From positions 1 to 64,000 of the forward strand of contig JBCDJG010000019.1 of the NCBI GenBank assembly GCA_038748065.1: a stretch of DNA of 64,000 nt. The letters are read 5' to 3'. Origin of the DNA: JBCDJG01 sp038748065. GTDB taxonomy: Bacteria; Pseudomonadota; Gammaproteobacteria; Pseudomonadales; Halieaceae. Below, one piece after another: positions 52,274-61,706 of this stretch (positions are counted from its first letter, which is position 1; each line of letters begins with the position of its first letter). The notes under the pieces are model-generated. The model was not told where the DNA came from. It did no database searches and saw only the letters and a list, made by a program, of their open reading frames with translations. Position numbers and translations under genes: made by a program.

Positions 52274-53250
52274 TAACGCGTCAGATCAATCAGCACCTTG
52301 CACTGGTGCGATGGCTTGCGCAGCGCCTCAAAGGCCTCTGGGACTTCCTCGAGCCCGACCACGTCGGTGATCATAACGCTCGCGTCCACTCGTCCCGCCA
52401 CCATCATGTCGATGGCAAACTGGAAATCTTCCTTGTCGTAGCCCACAGCCCACTGAATCCGCAGCTCCTTCATAAACGCGGTCAGTGGCATGATTTCGTC
52501 CGGGTGATCGCAGACCCCGATACCCATGATGACGCCCCTGGGCGGCGCGCGGTCGATACAAGCCTGGAGTATACCGGGCGCTCCGACACACTCAATTTGA
52601 AGTGCTGGTGCCGCGCCGGTTAAAGCCTCGAACTGCGCGGCGACGTCACCCGCTGGATCGGTGAAGTCGTTGAAACCGAGCGCGCGCGCCATGTCGATAC
52701 GAGCGGGTGCCATTTCGCTCAGCACAACGTTGCGTGCGCCGAAGAAGCGACTCCAGATCGCGCAGGCGAGTCCAATGGGTCCAGCGCCAATGATCAGCAC
52801 GTCCTTCTCGGCGACGCCCTCGGCCATTTTTACCGAATGCAGGCCAACGGCGAGGGGCTCGATCAATGCGCTTTGGTTGTCGTCCAGTTTCTCCGGAATC
52901 TTTAGCACCAGTTCATGCCCGACCTTCACATATTCTGAGTAGGCGCCGGATATCTCCCCCAGGCCTATGGTCTTCTCGCCAATGAAGGGCAGTGAGGTGA
53001 CGCGGTCGCCCGGTGCAAACAGCCCCTCGGGCACCGCTGGGCCGACCTCGACGATGTCGCCAACGAACTCGTGCCCGAATACCGTATCCGGCGGCGCCAT
53101 AAACGGACCCTCGCGGGAGGCATGAATATCCGTGCCGCAAATGCCGCAGCGTCTCACCTTGACCAGCATCTCGTTATCAGCGATCTCGGGGGTCGCTAAA
53201 TCTCTAATCGCCAGCGGTTGCCCGGGCCCCTGGAATACGGCTGCTTTCAT
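52273..53250 (-). CDS. Zinc-type MDR alcohol dehydrogenase
   Basis: A 325-residue medium-chain dehydrogenase. Catalytic zinc ligands are likely Cys38 in CGICGTDIH and His60-Glu61 in FGHEFVG; the NAD motif is IIGAGPIGLA near residue 153. The lobe that carries four structural-zinc cysteines in most alcohol dehydrogenases is absent, as GDRVTSLPF runs straight into GAYSEYVKVG. It resembles threonine or polyol dehydrogenases; the substrate is not identifiable. It stands alone, convergent to the arsR unit. Confidence 0.9.
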   Translation of the reverse strand: MKAAVFQGPGQPLAIRDLATPEIADNEMLVKVRRCGICGTDIHASREGPFMAPPDTVFGHEFVGDIVEVGPAVPEGLFAPGDRVTSLPFIGEKTIGLGEISGAYSEYVKVGHELVLKIPEKLDDNQSALIEPLAVGLHSVKMAEGVAEKDVLIIGAGPIGLACAIWSRFFGARNVVLSEMAPARIDMARALGFNDFTDPAGDVAAQFEALTGAAPALQIECVGAPGILQACIDRAPPRGVIMGIGVCDHPDEIMPLTAFMKELRIQWAVGYDKEDFQFAIDMMVAGRVDASVMITDVVGLEEVPEAFEALRKPSHQCKVLIDLTR

Positions 53251-53470
53251 TGTTTTAGTCCTCCGCGTGGGGGGATCAGCCTAACAAAGTCTCCAGGCCC
53301 GTGGAACTCGGTGCCTTATCTCCATCAGCGGCGTCAATAGTAAGATTATCTCGATCTTTACTAATACCAATTTCGAATTGAACGAATTCTGGACTGACCA
53401 TAGTATGTCCAACGGTGTTTAGGACGAGCAAAGATTAGATCGCACGAAACAACAAAGAGGAGTCGTCGAT

Positions 53471-54067
53471 ATGTCGTACCGCAAGCAAGCCACCCACTTT
53501 ATCCGTCACCACGCAGTTGCAGGCACATTGGGTGCTCTGGCGCTGGTTGTCGCAGGTTCAGCGAACGCTGGATCATTCTCAGATCACGTCAATAAGCTGC
53601 CGTCCGGTCCGGAAATTACGCAGGCCGATATTGAATCTGCTCAAACTGGCTGGGGCAACGCCGTGGTTGCCATTGGCAAGGCTGGCGACGACGCCCATGC
53701 GATGGCGAAGGAAGCCGCTGTATCTGCCTACGCCTTCGAACTTGGACCTATTCAGTTCAAGCCCACGCTCGCGTCCCAGGAGCCCTTCCGCCCTGACCTT
53801 GAAGGCACGCTGAGCTATTTTGTCTCTGGCAACGATGCCTACCCTGAAGACAAGGGCTTTGCACTGCGCCCCTGGTCCAATGTGCGCTTCGACAACCACC
53901 ACGTCTACATGCACGACAACCTCGCTATTGCCATGGGTCACTACTACTTCACCGGCCCTGATGGCACGGAAACCAAAGTTGAGTACACCAAAGGCTACGT
54001 CAAGACCGAAGACGGCCGCGTGCTGATCTTCCTGCAGGATTCTTCTCTGCCTTATTCTCCTTCCTGA
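53471..54067 (+). CDS. Secreted SnoaL/NTF2-like protein
   Basis: A 198-residue protein with a signal peptide (residues 1-34, ending GSANAGS) and AAAGAGGAG well placed before the ATG. The mature part begins with a helix AQTGWGNAVVAIGK and continues through EPFRPDLEGTLSYFVSG, EDKGFALRPWSNV and MGHYYFTGPDG to a terminal LIFLQDSSLPY, the pattern of a secreted family often labelled phosphoribosyl-AMP cyclohydrolase in databases. That label looks unfounded: no HisI metal motif is seen. Function unknown. A strong terminator follows. Confidence 0.75.
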   Translation: MSYRKQATHFIRHHAVAGTLGALALVVAGSANAGSFSDHVNKLPSGPEITQADIESAQTGWGNAVVAIGKAGDDAHAMAKEAAVSAYAFELGPIQFKPTLASQEPFRPDLEGTLSYFVSGNDAYPEDKGFALRPWSNVRFDNHHVYMHDNLAIAMGHYYFTGPDGTETKVEYTKGYVKTEDGRVLIFLQDSSLPYSPS

Positions 54068-54089
54068 ACTAGTCCATAGTTCTCCCTGG

Positions 54090-54121
54090 GTGGGCCGCCG
54101 AAAGGCGTGCCCACTTTTTTT
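54090..54121 (+). terminator. Strong intrinsic terminator
   Basis: GTGGGCCGCC (54090-54099), GAAA tetraloop, GGCGTGCCCAC (54104-54114): a 10-bp stem with one bulged T, followed directly by seven T (54115-54121). It closes the secreted-protein gene. Confidence 0.85.
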
Positions 54122-54192
54122 GTCCGGCTGAAAGCAAAAGCCCTCGCTCCCGACTCAACCGACTTCTGCAAACCTGGCAAGCGACTGGGTCT

Positions 54193-54218
54193 GGCAAGGC
54201 ACATTAACTTGCCTTGCC
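54193..54218. repeat. 8-bp inverted repeat upstream of the siderophore receptor
   Basis: GGCAAGGC and GCCTTGCC, exact inverse with a 10-base spacer, 27 bases before the Fur box. Either a weak terminator remnant or a second operator. Confidence 0.35.
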
Positions 54219-54244
54219 GCTAAGACAAGTAGCTGCCATAATCA

Positions 54245-54263
54245 AATGAGAATCGTTATCATT
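54245..54263. promoter_or_regulatory. Fur box before the siderophore receptor
   Basis: AATGAGAATCGTTATCATT agrees at 17 of 19 positions with the palindromic Fur site AATGATAATCATTATCATT. It lies 53 bases before the TonB receptor start, next to an A/T-rich TATAAT (54269-54274) -10-like sequence, so iron repression of that gene is likely. Confidence 0.8.
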
Positions 54264-54315
54264 ACTACTATAATTTGTGTTGGTGCTTGCGCGCCTTCCT
54301 TAAAGGATCTCCCCC

Positions 54316-56520
54316 ATGTCAAAACGACACGCCCTGCCGCACACGCCTGGGTTTTTTGCAATTGCCTTACTGACCCTGGGCTTGCCATCGATCGTATTGG
54401 CGCAGAACGAGCCCGGAGAGATGGAAGAAATTCTTGTGCATGGCCAGCGTGTTGTTCCGCTAAGAGATACAACTTCGAGTGCAGCCACGCTGATAGACGC
54501 AGATTTGCGTGAGCTACCACTGAATATCAGCGTTATCTCGCGGGGCCTTATTGAGGCGGTCAACACGCCGACCACCACTGACCTGATTGAACAATCGGCG
54601 AGCGTGAACACCACAACGGGTCATGCAGCAACGGCGAATGGCATCTCAATTCGCGGGGTCACGGTCAGCCAGGAGCAGAATGGTCGCTTAAAAAACGGAA
54701 TTCCCTTCTATGGTCTCGATGCGCCGATTGCGGACCCCTCAGCGCTCGAACGTATTGAGGTATTAAAGGGGGCGGTTGGACTGCTGTATGGCGCTGCCCA
54801 GCCTGGCGGCGTCATCAACTATGTTTATCGGCAACCGCAGAGTGAAGCCGCTTACAGTGCGCGCATAACAGGTGGCGGATACGACACGGGTTCTATCGGA
54901 GCCAGTGATGTTCTGCGGGCTGAGCTGGACGCTACGGGTGCGATCGGCAGCAGTGACGTCTTCAGCTACCGTTTCACCCTGGGCTATGAGGATTCAGGAA
55001 ACTGGCAGGACTATTACTATCTCGAGCGCCTGGCTCCCACGCTGCAAGTGCGCGCCGATATCACAGATAGAACCTCGATACAGGTACTGGCTGAGTACAT
55101 CGAACTGGACACGAACCCGTCTCCGCTCGATACCGTTGTGATCGACGGCGAAATTGAGGAGCTAGATATCGAGACATATCTCGGTGCAACCAATGACTTC
55201 TCTGAAGAGGTGACCGAGCAGTTTCAGTTGGCACTGGAGCACCGTTTGACTGACGAATGGGGGCTGCTGGTTCAGGGCGGCTGGAATACGACTAACCGGG
55301 ATATGGGCAACACCGGCTACTTTTTTAACGCAAACCCCGAAGGCTTTGTTCGGCCCATAGCTTTTGATCAGCGCCGTAACTCAGAAGGCTACTATCTCGG
55401 CGCGCACCTCACCTGGGCAGGTGTCACCGGGGACTTCACTCACAAAGCACTGATGGGAGTGAACGCGTCCGAGAACGACATGCAAAATGTTAACGGCTTT
55501 TCGACACTATCCCCGGGAAACCCGCCCTTCGCTGAGCCGGTGAACATATACGACCCGGTGAATGTGCCTTACCCCCACATTACCAACTACAACAATTCAC
55601 CGCCTTTTGCTATCCAGGAGTGGACCTACACCGACACCGGTTTGAATCTGCAAGACCTGATCACTTATGAACCTTGGAACCTGAATATTCTCCTTGGCCT
55701 GCGTTATTCAAGGGCCGAGTATGACGCGGTCAGCAGCACTGATCACAACGGTGCCGACGCTTCTGGCGTGACTTCAGACTCTGATGACGATGCATGGATT
55801 CCGCGAGTAGGCCTGGTGTGGGACCTTCGAGAAGATGTCAGCTTGTTCGTCAGCTACGGAGAATCGTTTGCGCCGACGAGTGGTGCGCAGCGTGACGTTA
55901 ACGGCAATCCGATTACAGATCCAGAACGGGGCGAACAGCTTGAGGCAGGAATTCGTTATTTTTGGGACGATGGTGGCATTACCCTGTCCGCCTACGAGTT
56001 AACCAAGTTCGACGTCGCTGTACCGACCGGGTTCCCGGACATTTCTAACGTTAATGGCGAGCAACGCAGTCGAGGAATCGAACTGGATGTCAGTGGCCGG
56101 ATATCTGACGTTTTTGACCTTTACCTCAGCTACGCATACACCGATACCGAGGTCGTAGACGGCGGCTTCAATGCAATCTCAGAAGGCCTACCCTTCGCTG
56201 CTGTCCCTGAAAACGCGCTCGTGTTTTGGGGCTTCTGGTATATCAACGATACCTGGTCTTTGGGCTATGGCCTGGACTATCAGGACAGTTCACTCGGGGA
56301 TGCATTCGGCAGCTTTGAAGTGCCTGAGCGTACACTACATCAGCTTCGCCTAAATAGCCGGTGGGCACTGGCAGATGATATACAGCTAGACGTGGGTTTA
56401 GAGGTGCGTAACCTCACAGACGAAACCTGGTGGCGTAAAACCAGCAGTCAGGTTTTCCTTAAGCGGGGTGAACCACGGGGCGTGTTTGCTACTGTTAGCG
56501 TTAATACGAACGTTTTCTAG
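54316..56520 (+). CDS. TonB-dependent siderophore receptor
   Basis: A 734-residue outer-membrane receptor: signal peptide ending LAQNEPG, TonB-box-like EEILVHG, plug with ELPLNISVISRGLIEA, ISIRGV and IEVLKGAVGLLYGAAQPGGVINYV, then the barrel. The PLNISVIS-type plug start and QPGG motif are those of the FhuA/FpvA/FoxA siderophore group. There is no STN signalling domain. A near-consensus Fur box at 54245-54263 supports regulation by iron. Its stop overlaps that of the convergent sulfatase gene (CTAG). Confidence 0.92.
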   Translation: MSKRHALPHTPGFFAIALLTLGLPSIVLAQNEPGEMEEILVHGQRVVPLRDTTSSAATLIDADLRELPLNISVISRGLIEAVNTPTTTDLIEQSASVNTTTGHAATANGISIRGVTVSQEQNGRLKNGIPFYGLDAPIADPSALERIEVLKGAVGLLYGAAQPGGVINYVYRQPQSEAAYSARITGGGYDTGSIGASDVLRAELDATGAIGSSDVFSYRFTLGYEDSGNWQDYYYLERLAPTLQVRADITDRTSIQVLAEYIELDTNPSPLDTVVIDGEIEELDIETYLGATNDFSEEVTEQFQLALEHRLTDEWGLLVQGGWNTTNRDMGNTGYFFNANPEGFVRPIAFDQRRNSEGYYLGAHLTWAGVTGDFTHKALMGVNASENDMQNVNGFSTLSPGNPPFAEPVNIYDPVNVPYPHITNYNNSPPFAIQEWTYTDTGLNLQDLITYEPWNLNILLGLRYSRAEYDAVSSTDHNGADASGVTSDSDDDAWIPRVGLVWDLREDVSLFVSYGESFAPTSGAQRDVNGNPITDPERGEQLEAGIRYFWDDGGITLSAYELTKFDVAVPTGFPDISNVNGEQRSRGIELDVSGRISDVFDLYLSYAYTDTEVVDGGFNAISEGLPFAAVPENALVFWGFWYINDTWSLGYGLDYQDSSLGDAFGSFEVPERTLHQLRLNSRWALADDIQLDVGLEVRNLTDETWWRKTSSQVFLKRGEPRGVFATVSVNTNVF

Positions 56521-57980
56521 CGCCAACCACGAAGGTTGCGTTGCATCTCAACTCGCTTCGCCTCGAATGCGTCGCGTAGCTGACCCAGCGCCTCGGGATG
56601 TTTCAATGAGGTGTCATAAGACTCGCGCGGATCACCCTCGAGGTCGAATAGCCATTCCTTCTGCGGCACGCCGAAGGCGAAAGGCATTTGGTCGGTGCCA
56701 TAGAACACCCCAGCGGGGCCTCGGTACTTGAAGGTCTCGCTACGCGCCGCGAAGAGCGTTTCCGCGTCGAAGTAGAACAAGTACTCGTGCGGCGACTCAC
56801 CGCCCTTGGTCAACAGGTTGAGTAAGCTGCGGCCGTCGATGATCCGGTCATCTGGCGAGGGTAGCGCGAGAATTTCCAGGACAGTTGGCAGCAAGTCTGT
56901 GCCCATGCTCATTGCATCTTCTATGCGGCCAGGCGCGATGCGCGCTGGCCAGTGGGCGATGAAGGGCACACGCATTCCCCCCTCGAAAGTGTTGCCTTTC
57001 CTGCCGCGCAGGTCACCTGAATCGCCAAGAAACCAGGGACCGTTGTCGGAGCTGACCAGGATCAGGGTATTGTCGAGAAGATCGTAGGCCGTGAGGGTTG
57101 TGATCAGGGTACCGATGCCCTCGTCTATCTCTTCCATCACGTCACCAAACAGGCCTGCCCGTGACTGCCCCGCACGCTCTTGCCGAACGTGAAGCGGGTC
57201 ATGAGGGAAGTTGTGGGCGAAGTAGAGGAAGAAGGGCTGCTCTCGGTTTTCAGTGATGAAGCTGACGGCCTCCTCGGTGTAAATCTGGCTCATGTAGCGT
57301 TGGTCTACCGGTGCCTCTAGAGCAATCTCGCCGTTGCGATAGTGAGCAAAGGGCGTCATGTCGTTGCTGTGCAGCGCGCCATAGAATTCGTCGAAGCCCA
57401 TGTCGTTTGGCAAGGACGGGCTGACGTCGCCCAGATGCCATTTGCCCACCATGCCGGTGGCATAGCCGACCGACTTGAGGATATCTGCCAGTGTGATCTC
57501 CTCGGCGGGCAGACGAACGTTACCCTGAGGATTGAGTATCCTGAAAACGCTCCCTTTCCAATTATTGCTACTCGGAAATACCACATTGGGCAGGCCTGCC
57601 CGCAGGGGCAGGCGACCCGTCAGATAACCAGCACGCGATGGCGTACAGACTGGGGCGGGGGAGTGGAAATCTGTGAGGGCAACGCCATCTCGCGCAAGAC
57701 GATCCAGATGCGGTGTGGCGATCAGGTTGCTTTGGGTACCGGCTCCGATGTCTCCATAACCCAGATCGTCATAGAGTATGAAGATAACGTTAGGCGCATC
57801 CTGCGCAAGCGGCACCTGCGCTAACTCATCGAGATAATCTAGCTTTGCAGCCAAACGCTCGCTATCGTCGAGCTGTTCATGGCTGGCGTAACGATAAGCC
57901 AGAAGCAGCGTTAACGAGAGTACCAGCAGAAGCACGGTGGAGATGAGCGCGGTGATCTGACGCCATACAAAACGGAGCAA
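56517..57980 (-). CDS. Sulfatase (arylsulfatase-like)
   Basis: A 487-residue type I sulfatase. Residues 8-30 form a membrane anchor or signal. Metal-binding DDLGYGD is at 71-77, and CTPSRAGYLTGR (Cys112 to Arg123) is the formylglycine signature, Cys112 being the residue converted to formylglycine. GKWHLG follows. It cleaves sulfate esters of an unidentified substrate. No formylglycine-generating enzyme gene is in the window. It is the second sulfate-ester-type hydrolase here, after 2723-4144. Confidence 0.93.
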   Translation of the reverse strand: MLRFVWRQITALISTVLLLVLSLTLLLAYRYASHEQLDDSERLAAKLDYLDELAQVPLAQDAPNVIFILYDDLGYGDIGAGTQSNLIATPHLDRLARDGVALTDFHSPAPVCTPSRAGYLTGRLPLRAGLPNVVFPSSNNWKGSVFRILNPQGNVRLPAEEITLADILKSVGYATGMVGKWHLGDVSPSLPNDMGFDEFYGALHSNDMTPFAHYRNGEIALEAPVDQRYMSQIYTEEAVSFITENREQPFFLYFAHNFPHDPLHVRQERAGQSRAGLFGDVMEEIDEGIGTLITTLTAYDLLDNTLILVSSDNGPWFLGDSGDLRGRKGNTFEGGMRVPFIAHWPARIAPGRIEDAMSMGTDLLPTVLEILALPSPDDRIIDGRSLLNLLTKGGESPHEYLFYFDAETLFAARSETFKYRGPAGVFYGTDQMPFAFGVPQKEWLFDLEGDPRESYDTSLKHPEALGQLRDAFEAKRVEMQRNLRGWR

Positions 57981-58034
57981 ATCCGAGGTTCCCCTTATCG
58001 CCTGACACGGGAGCGCATGCTAGCACACCGGGCA

Positions 58035-58460
58035 CTAGTTCAGCTTTCGCTCTACCGTAATCTCGGCACCCGTCACGCTTGGGCTGTCCTCCTCGCCGGT
58101 CTCGTCCAGCAGTAGACGGCCAGACAGGCGAGTGTTTCGCTCTCTTTCTTCATCAGTAAACAGATTCGGCAACTTATCCTCCTCCTCGGATAGATCGACG
58201 AACTCATGATCCTCCATAACGTCGGCGGGTAGAGAAAGGTCCAAGGGTTGGCTGGCTGGTGCGGGCTCTACGAGCGGGTCCGCTTCCGGTGGGGCAGCCT
58301 CTGTATCCGGCGCAGGGGCGTCACTCACTGGCTCTGCTTCGGGTAGCGCTTGCTGCGGCTCCGTCTGCTCGGGAGGCAAGGGCTCACTGCAGGCTGCCAG
58401 GAGTAGACCCAGCGCTGTAACCCTGAGCCAGCTCGCGGCTGAGCGCGCATTCATAGCCAT
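58035..58460 (-). CDS. Small acidic, proline-rich lipoprotein
   Basis: A 141-residue protein with lipobox LAAC (Cys near residue 24). A Pro/Glu/Ala-rich linker (about residues 28-75) leads to an acidic region with DLSEEEDKLPNLFTDEERE and a C-terminal part likely to be globular. No family recognised. Start 58460 is preferred over 58454 because AGGA stands 7 bases before it. It overlaps the end of the ZntB-like gene by 10 bases, so it is translated from the same message. Confidence 0.68.
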   Translation of the reverse strand: MAMNARSAASWLRVTALGLLLAACSEPLPPEQTEPQQALPEAEPVSDAPAPDTEAAPPEADPLVEPAPASQPLDLSLPADVMEDHEFVDLSEEEDKLPNLFTDEERERNTRLSGRLLLDETGEEDSPSVTGAEITVERKLN

Positions 58461-59434
58461 CGTTTCATCCTGAATGCGATACCCAGCATGGCCGTCGTGA
58501 TGATGCAGATAGAAACAACGATCCAAAAGGCGCTTTCGCTCTCGACGCCAGGAACACCACCGACATTGATGCCCAGTAGGCCGGTGAAAAACCCCAGGGG
58601 CAGAAAGATGGTGGCAACCACGGTGAAAACATAGGAACGATTATTCATCTGCTCCGCCACGCGCGTTGAGAGTTCGTCCTGGGCGATGGCAGCCCGTTCT
58701 CTCACCTCATCGATATCCTCAATGTGGCGGATCAGTTGGTCATTCACTTCCCTCAGGCGCAAGCGGCTGGTGTCGTCGAGCCAGCTCAGGTTTTCGTTAA
58801 TCAGACGATTCATTGCCTCGCGCTGCGGAGCCAGGTAGCGCCGAATGGATATGGCATGCTTGCGCAGGTCGGCAAGCTGGCTGCGGACGCCTGCGAGGTC
58901 GTCTTCGACGACCTGATTTTCCAGCGCCAGCACCTCATCATCGAAAGCGTCTACCATTTCGGTCATGCGCCATGTAATCCTGTCGATCCACTCAACCAAG
59001 AGCTCGGTAGCGTTGCTTGGGCCGCTACCTTCTGCCAGAAGTTCTTTCACATCGGTGGTCGCCCGTAGGCGGCGCCGACGCGTGCTGATAAGCCGCTGTC
59101 CGTCTGTCCAGAGCCGCAGGGAGATCATTTCCTCGTGCTCACTGTCTTGATCAGCGTTAACACCGCGTAGCGCCAGAAGCAGATTGTCGCCTTTGTTCAG
59201 CGTGCGGGGCCGAGTGTCCGTGGAGATCAGCGCGTCGGCGGCAATCTCGCTGAGCCCGCTGTCTTGCCGGAGCCACTGCTGCGCGCCAGGATCCTCAAAA
59301 TCAAAATGCAGCCACAAACACCCCTGTGTTGCCTGCCACTCGGCCACGGCTGCCCAGGAGAGTTCGTTGCTGTGGCCTCGGCCGTCCAGCAGGAGTGCGT
59401 GAATCAGGCCCTTCGGGGCCGCCACCTGTTCCAT
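58451..59434 (-). CDS. ZntB/CorA-type divalent cation transporter
   Basis: A 327-residue CorA-superfamily protein: a long cytoplasmic helical N-terminal domain and two C-terminal membrane helices. The pore motif is GINVGGVPG, the ZntB variant of CorA GMN, so zinc or another divalent metal rather than magnesium is the likely cargo. The C-terminus RMKRWL is basic. It precedes the small lipoprotein gene with which it overlaps. Confidence 0.9.
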   Translation of the reverse strand: MEQVAAPKGLIHALLLDGRGHSNELSWAAVAEWQATQGCLWLHFDFEDPGAQQWLRQDSGLSEIAADALISTDTRPRTLNKGDNLLLALRGVNADQDSEHEEMISLRLWTDGQRLISTRRRRLRATTDVKELLAEGSGPSNATELLVEWIDRITWRMTEMVDAFDDEVLALENQVVEDDLAGVRSQLADLRKHAISIRRYLAPQREAMNRLINENLSWLDDTSRLRLREVNDQLIRHIEDIDEVRERAAIAQDELSTRVAEQMNNRSYVFTVVATIFLPLGFFTGLLGINVGGVPGVESESAFWIVVSICIITTAMLGIAFRMKRWL

Positions 59435-59537
59435 GATTTAACACCAGGCTGAGTCAGCGAATATGCTAACCAGAAAGGCGGGCGGATAAAACGCCTGCGC
59501 ACGTGCCGCGGCCGCGGAGTCCGGGGCTGTCGGTTTG

Positions 59538-60674
59538 TTATGCGGCAGACTTGCGTGTGGTGTTGCGGTCACCCGTGTAGTTCGCGCGCGGTCGGATCAG
59601 GCGGCTGTCCTGGCTGAATTCAAGGTAATGCGCAATGTAGCCAATGATGCGAGCCATGGAAAACATGGCCGTGAAGTAGTCCGTAGGTATGCCCAGGCTG
59701 TGAAATACGGCGCCCTTGTAGAATTCAACGTTGGCCCAAATTTCCTTGCCCTTGGCGGCGAAAGCCTGCTGGCAGGCCGCTTCGACGGCTACCAGAGTGG
59801 CGAGCAATTCTGCCCCCTTGCCCTCCGTGCACAGTTCCATGGCCATGGGTTTGAGTATGCGTGCGCGCGGGTCTACGGTGCGGTACTCGCGGTGACCCAT
59901 GCCCATGATTTTCTCGCCCTTTTCGAGGCAGCTTTGTACATAGGCCCCCGCCTTCTCGGCGCTACCAATCGACACCGCCATCTCCAGTGCCGCTTGATCA
60001 GCGCCGCCGTGCAGCCGGCCGAATAGCGTACCCACGGATGCGGAGATCGAACTTTGGATAGGCGCCTCAGTGCTGGCGCAGACGCGGCCGGCGAAAGTGC
60101 CGGCGTTAAAGCTGTGCTCCATCTGCAAAATCTGAACGGCGTCGAGGATGCGTACCTGCTCCGCTGAGGGATGCTTGCCGTGAAACATGTACAGGAAGTT
60201 GTGGTGATAGTGCTTTCCGGGGCGTGGTGCCAGGGGTTCCTTGCCCTTGCCGAGGCGATGGTGTGCGGCGATCAGGGCCGGCATTTTGATCGCCAGGAAT
60301 AAGCCCTGCTCGGCTTCGATAGACAGCGGCCTTAGCGTCTGCGTCGTCGGAATCCTTAGCATGGGTAAGGTGCCCTGAAGCATGAGCATAGGGTGGAGAT
60401 CGCGGGGGATCTGGCGCAGCAATTCGATTTCATCCTGGCTGAGCCTCGAATGCAGGCCGTTGAAGGCAAACAGTTGAGCCTGTTCCTGCTCGGTCGGCCA
60501 ACGGCCAAAGATAACCAGCCACGCAACATGTGCGTAGGGCTTGCCAACGAGTTCGTTGATGTCGATGCCCCTGTAGCTCAGCAAACCAGCCTCTCCTTGC
60601 ACGTCTGATATGGCGGTATCGCCGACGACGACGCCTGCCAGGTCATTCGAATAGATGGTTTGTGCAACACTCAT
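59538..60674 (-). CDS. Citrate synthase/2-methylcitrate synthase
   Basis: A 378-residue member of the short citrate synthase type. GLLSYRGIDINELVG is the N-terminal mark, HHNFLYMFHGKHPSAEQ and HGGADQAALEM carry conserved histidines, GMGHREYRTVDPRARIL and IPTDYFTAMFSMAR include active-site His and Asp. It condenses acetyl-CoA, or propionyl-CoA, with oxaloacetate. ATG 60674 is preferred because AAGGAG lies 9 bases before it. It is divergent from a LysR regulator gene, which probably controls it. Confidence 0.92.
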   Translation of the reverse strand: MSVAQTIYSNDLAGVVVGDTAISDVQGEAGLLSYRGIDINELVGKPYAHVAWLVIFGRWPTEQEQAQLFAFNGLHSRLSQDEIELLRQIPRDLHPMLMLQGTLPMLRIPTTQTLRPLSIEAEQGLFLAIKMPALIAAHHRLGKGKEPLAPRPGKHYHHNFLYMFHGKHPSAEQVRILDAVQILQMEHSFNAGTFAGRVCASTEAPIQSSISASVGTLFGRLHGGADQAALEMAVSIGSAEKAGAYVQSCLEKGEKIMGMGHREYRTVDPRARILKPMAMELCTEGKGAELLATLVAVEAACQQAFAAKGKEIWANVEFYKGAVFHSLGIPTDYFTAMFSMARIIGYIAHYLEFSQDSRLIRPRANYTGDRNTTRKSAA

Positions 60675-60709
60675 GGGGCGGGGCTCCTTGCCTGGTTTGT
60701 CAGTCACTG

Positions 60710-60724
60710 TGTGAATTTTTCACA
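60710..60724. promoter_or_regulatory. Palindrome between citrate synthase and LysR genes
   Basis: TGTGAA-TTT-TTCACA is a perfect 15-bp dyad in the 114-base divergent intergenic region, 36 bases before the citrate synthase start. It is a likely site for the LysR regulator; its TGTGA/TCACA arms also recall a shortened CRP half-site pair. Confidence 0.5.
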
Positions 60725-60788
60725 TTATGGGAGTATGATATTGATCAGCCCAGTTAATTCTACTTATCAAATCATAAGGTGCACTGAT

Positions 60789-61685
60789 ATGCGTTTGGAA
60801 AACGGTGAACTGCGTGCCTTTCGCGCCGTCATCGAGCATGGCGGCTTTAAGCGCGCGGCAGAGTCGCTGCATATTAGCCAGTCAGCGGTCAGCCAGTCTG
60901 TCGCCGGCCTTGAAGCTAAATTGGAAGTACCCTTGGTGCAGCGCGGCAAAGACCTGACCCTGACCGATGCGGGCAAACGCTTGTTTGACCATGCCGTAGA
61001 GGTCCTGCGCGAAGAGGCGCAAACCCTGGATGACATTGCTCAGCTCAAGGCGGGTCGCTCAGAGCTGCTGAACATTGCCCTCAGTGCATCCGTTAATTAC
61101 TTTTATGGTCGGCAGTTAATGAGCGCTTACTATCGCCAGAATGCCCACGCACGAATAAAGATGGCGGACCTGCCTAGTCGGAGCATGATTTACGCGGTCC
61201 TTTCGGGGACGCATGAACTTGGCTTCGGTCCGTTTCAAAAGCACATGCCCGCTTTTGAAACGGTGCCGCTCTACCCGGATTCCCGGCATCTCGTAGTCAG
61301 CCCGAAACACCCCGAATACGAGGCAATGATGGCTGGCGACGAACGTGCCTTAAAACGTACGCCCCTGATCGCATCGGCACTGGATAATCCGGATCTAAGG
61401 CCGTCGATCCAACGCTTGCGTGACCAGTTTTCCACGGTGTGGGAAGTCAGCAGTCTGTTGCTGCGTATCCACATGGTGGGGGAAGGCATGGGAGTGACCT
61501 TTATGGAGCGCAAGCTACTGGACGAGCACCCCGACTGCAGGTCGCTCAGTATCATGGATGATGTGTCCTTTGGCCGCATCGATCGACAGGTTGGATTGTA
61601 TTATCGTTCCGGGCGGCCACTGTCCGGCAGCGCCGAACGCTTTATCGAAATCTGCCGGTCCATGTGGCAGCTATCATCGTTGTAG
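60789..61685 (+). CDS. LysR-family transcriptional regulator
   Basis: A 298-residue LysR protein. The helix-turn-helix is ELRAFRAVIEHGGFKRAAES with LHISQSAVSQSVAGLE; a substrate-binding domain follows. ATG 60789 fits the family N-terminus; the frame upstream crosses the divergent promoter. It faces the citrate synthase gene, and a GlpD-like gene follows 21 bases downstream on the same strand, so both could be its targets. Confidence 0.92.
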   Translation: MRLENGELRAFRAVIEHGGFKRAAESLHISQSAVSQSVAGLEAKLEVPLVQRGKDLTLTDAGKRLFDHAVEVLREEAQTLDDIAQLKAGRSELLNIALSASVNYFYGRQLMSAYYRQNAHARIKMADLPSRSMIYAVLSGTHELGFGPFQKHMPAFETVPLYPDSRHLVVSPKHPEYEAMMAGDERALKRTPLIASALDNPDLRPSIQRLRDQFSTVWEVSSLLLRIHMVGEGMGVTFMERKLLDEHPDCRSLSIMDDVSFGRIDRQVGLYYRSGRPLSGSAERFIEICRSMWQLSSL

Positions 61686-61706
61686 GGCTGATTAGGGAAC
61701 CGGTAC

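Noticed and set aside
53368..53380. CAATT-TCG-AATTG palindrome before the secreted SnoaL-like gene
   Set aside because: Short and A/T-rich, with no matching regulator nearby; chance occurrence is likely.
53471..54067. Annotation as phosphoribosyl-AMP cyclohydrolase
   Set aside because: The protein has a signal peptide and an NTF2-like pattern and none of the metal-binding motifs of HisI.
59490..59530. CCGCGGCCGCGG palindrome after the citrate synthase gene
   Set aside because: Simple GC palindrome without loop or T-run; may help termination but gives no further signal.
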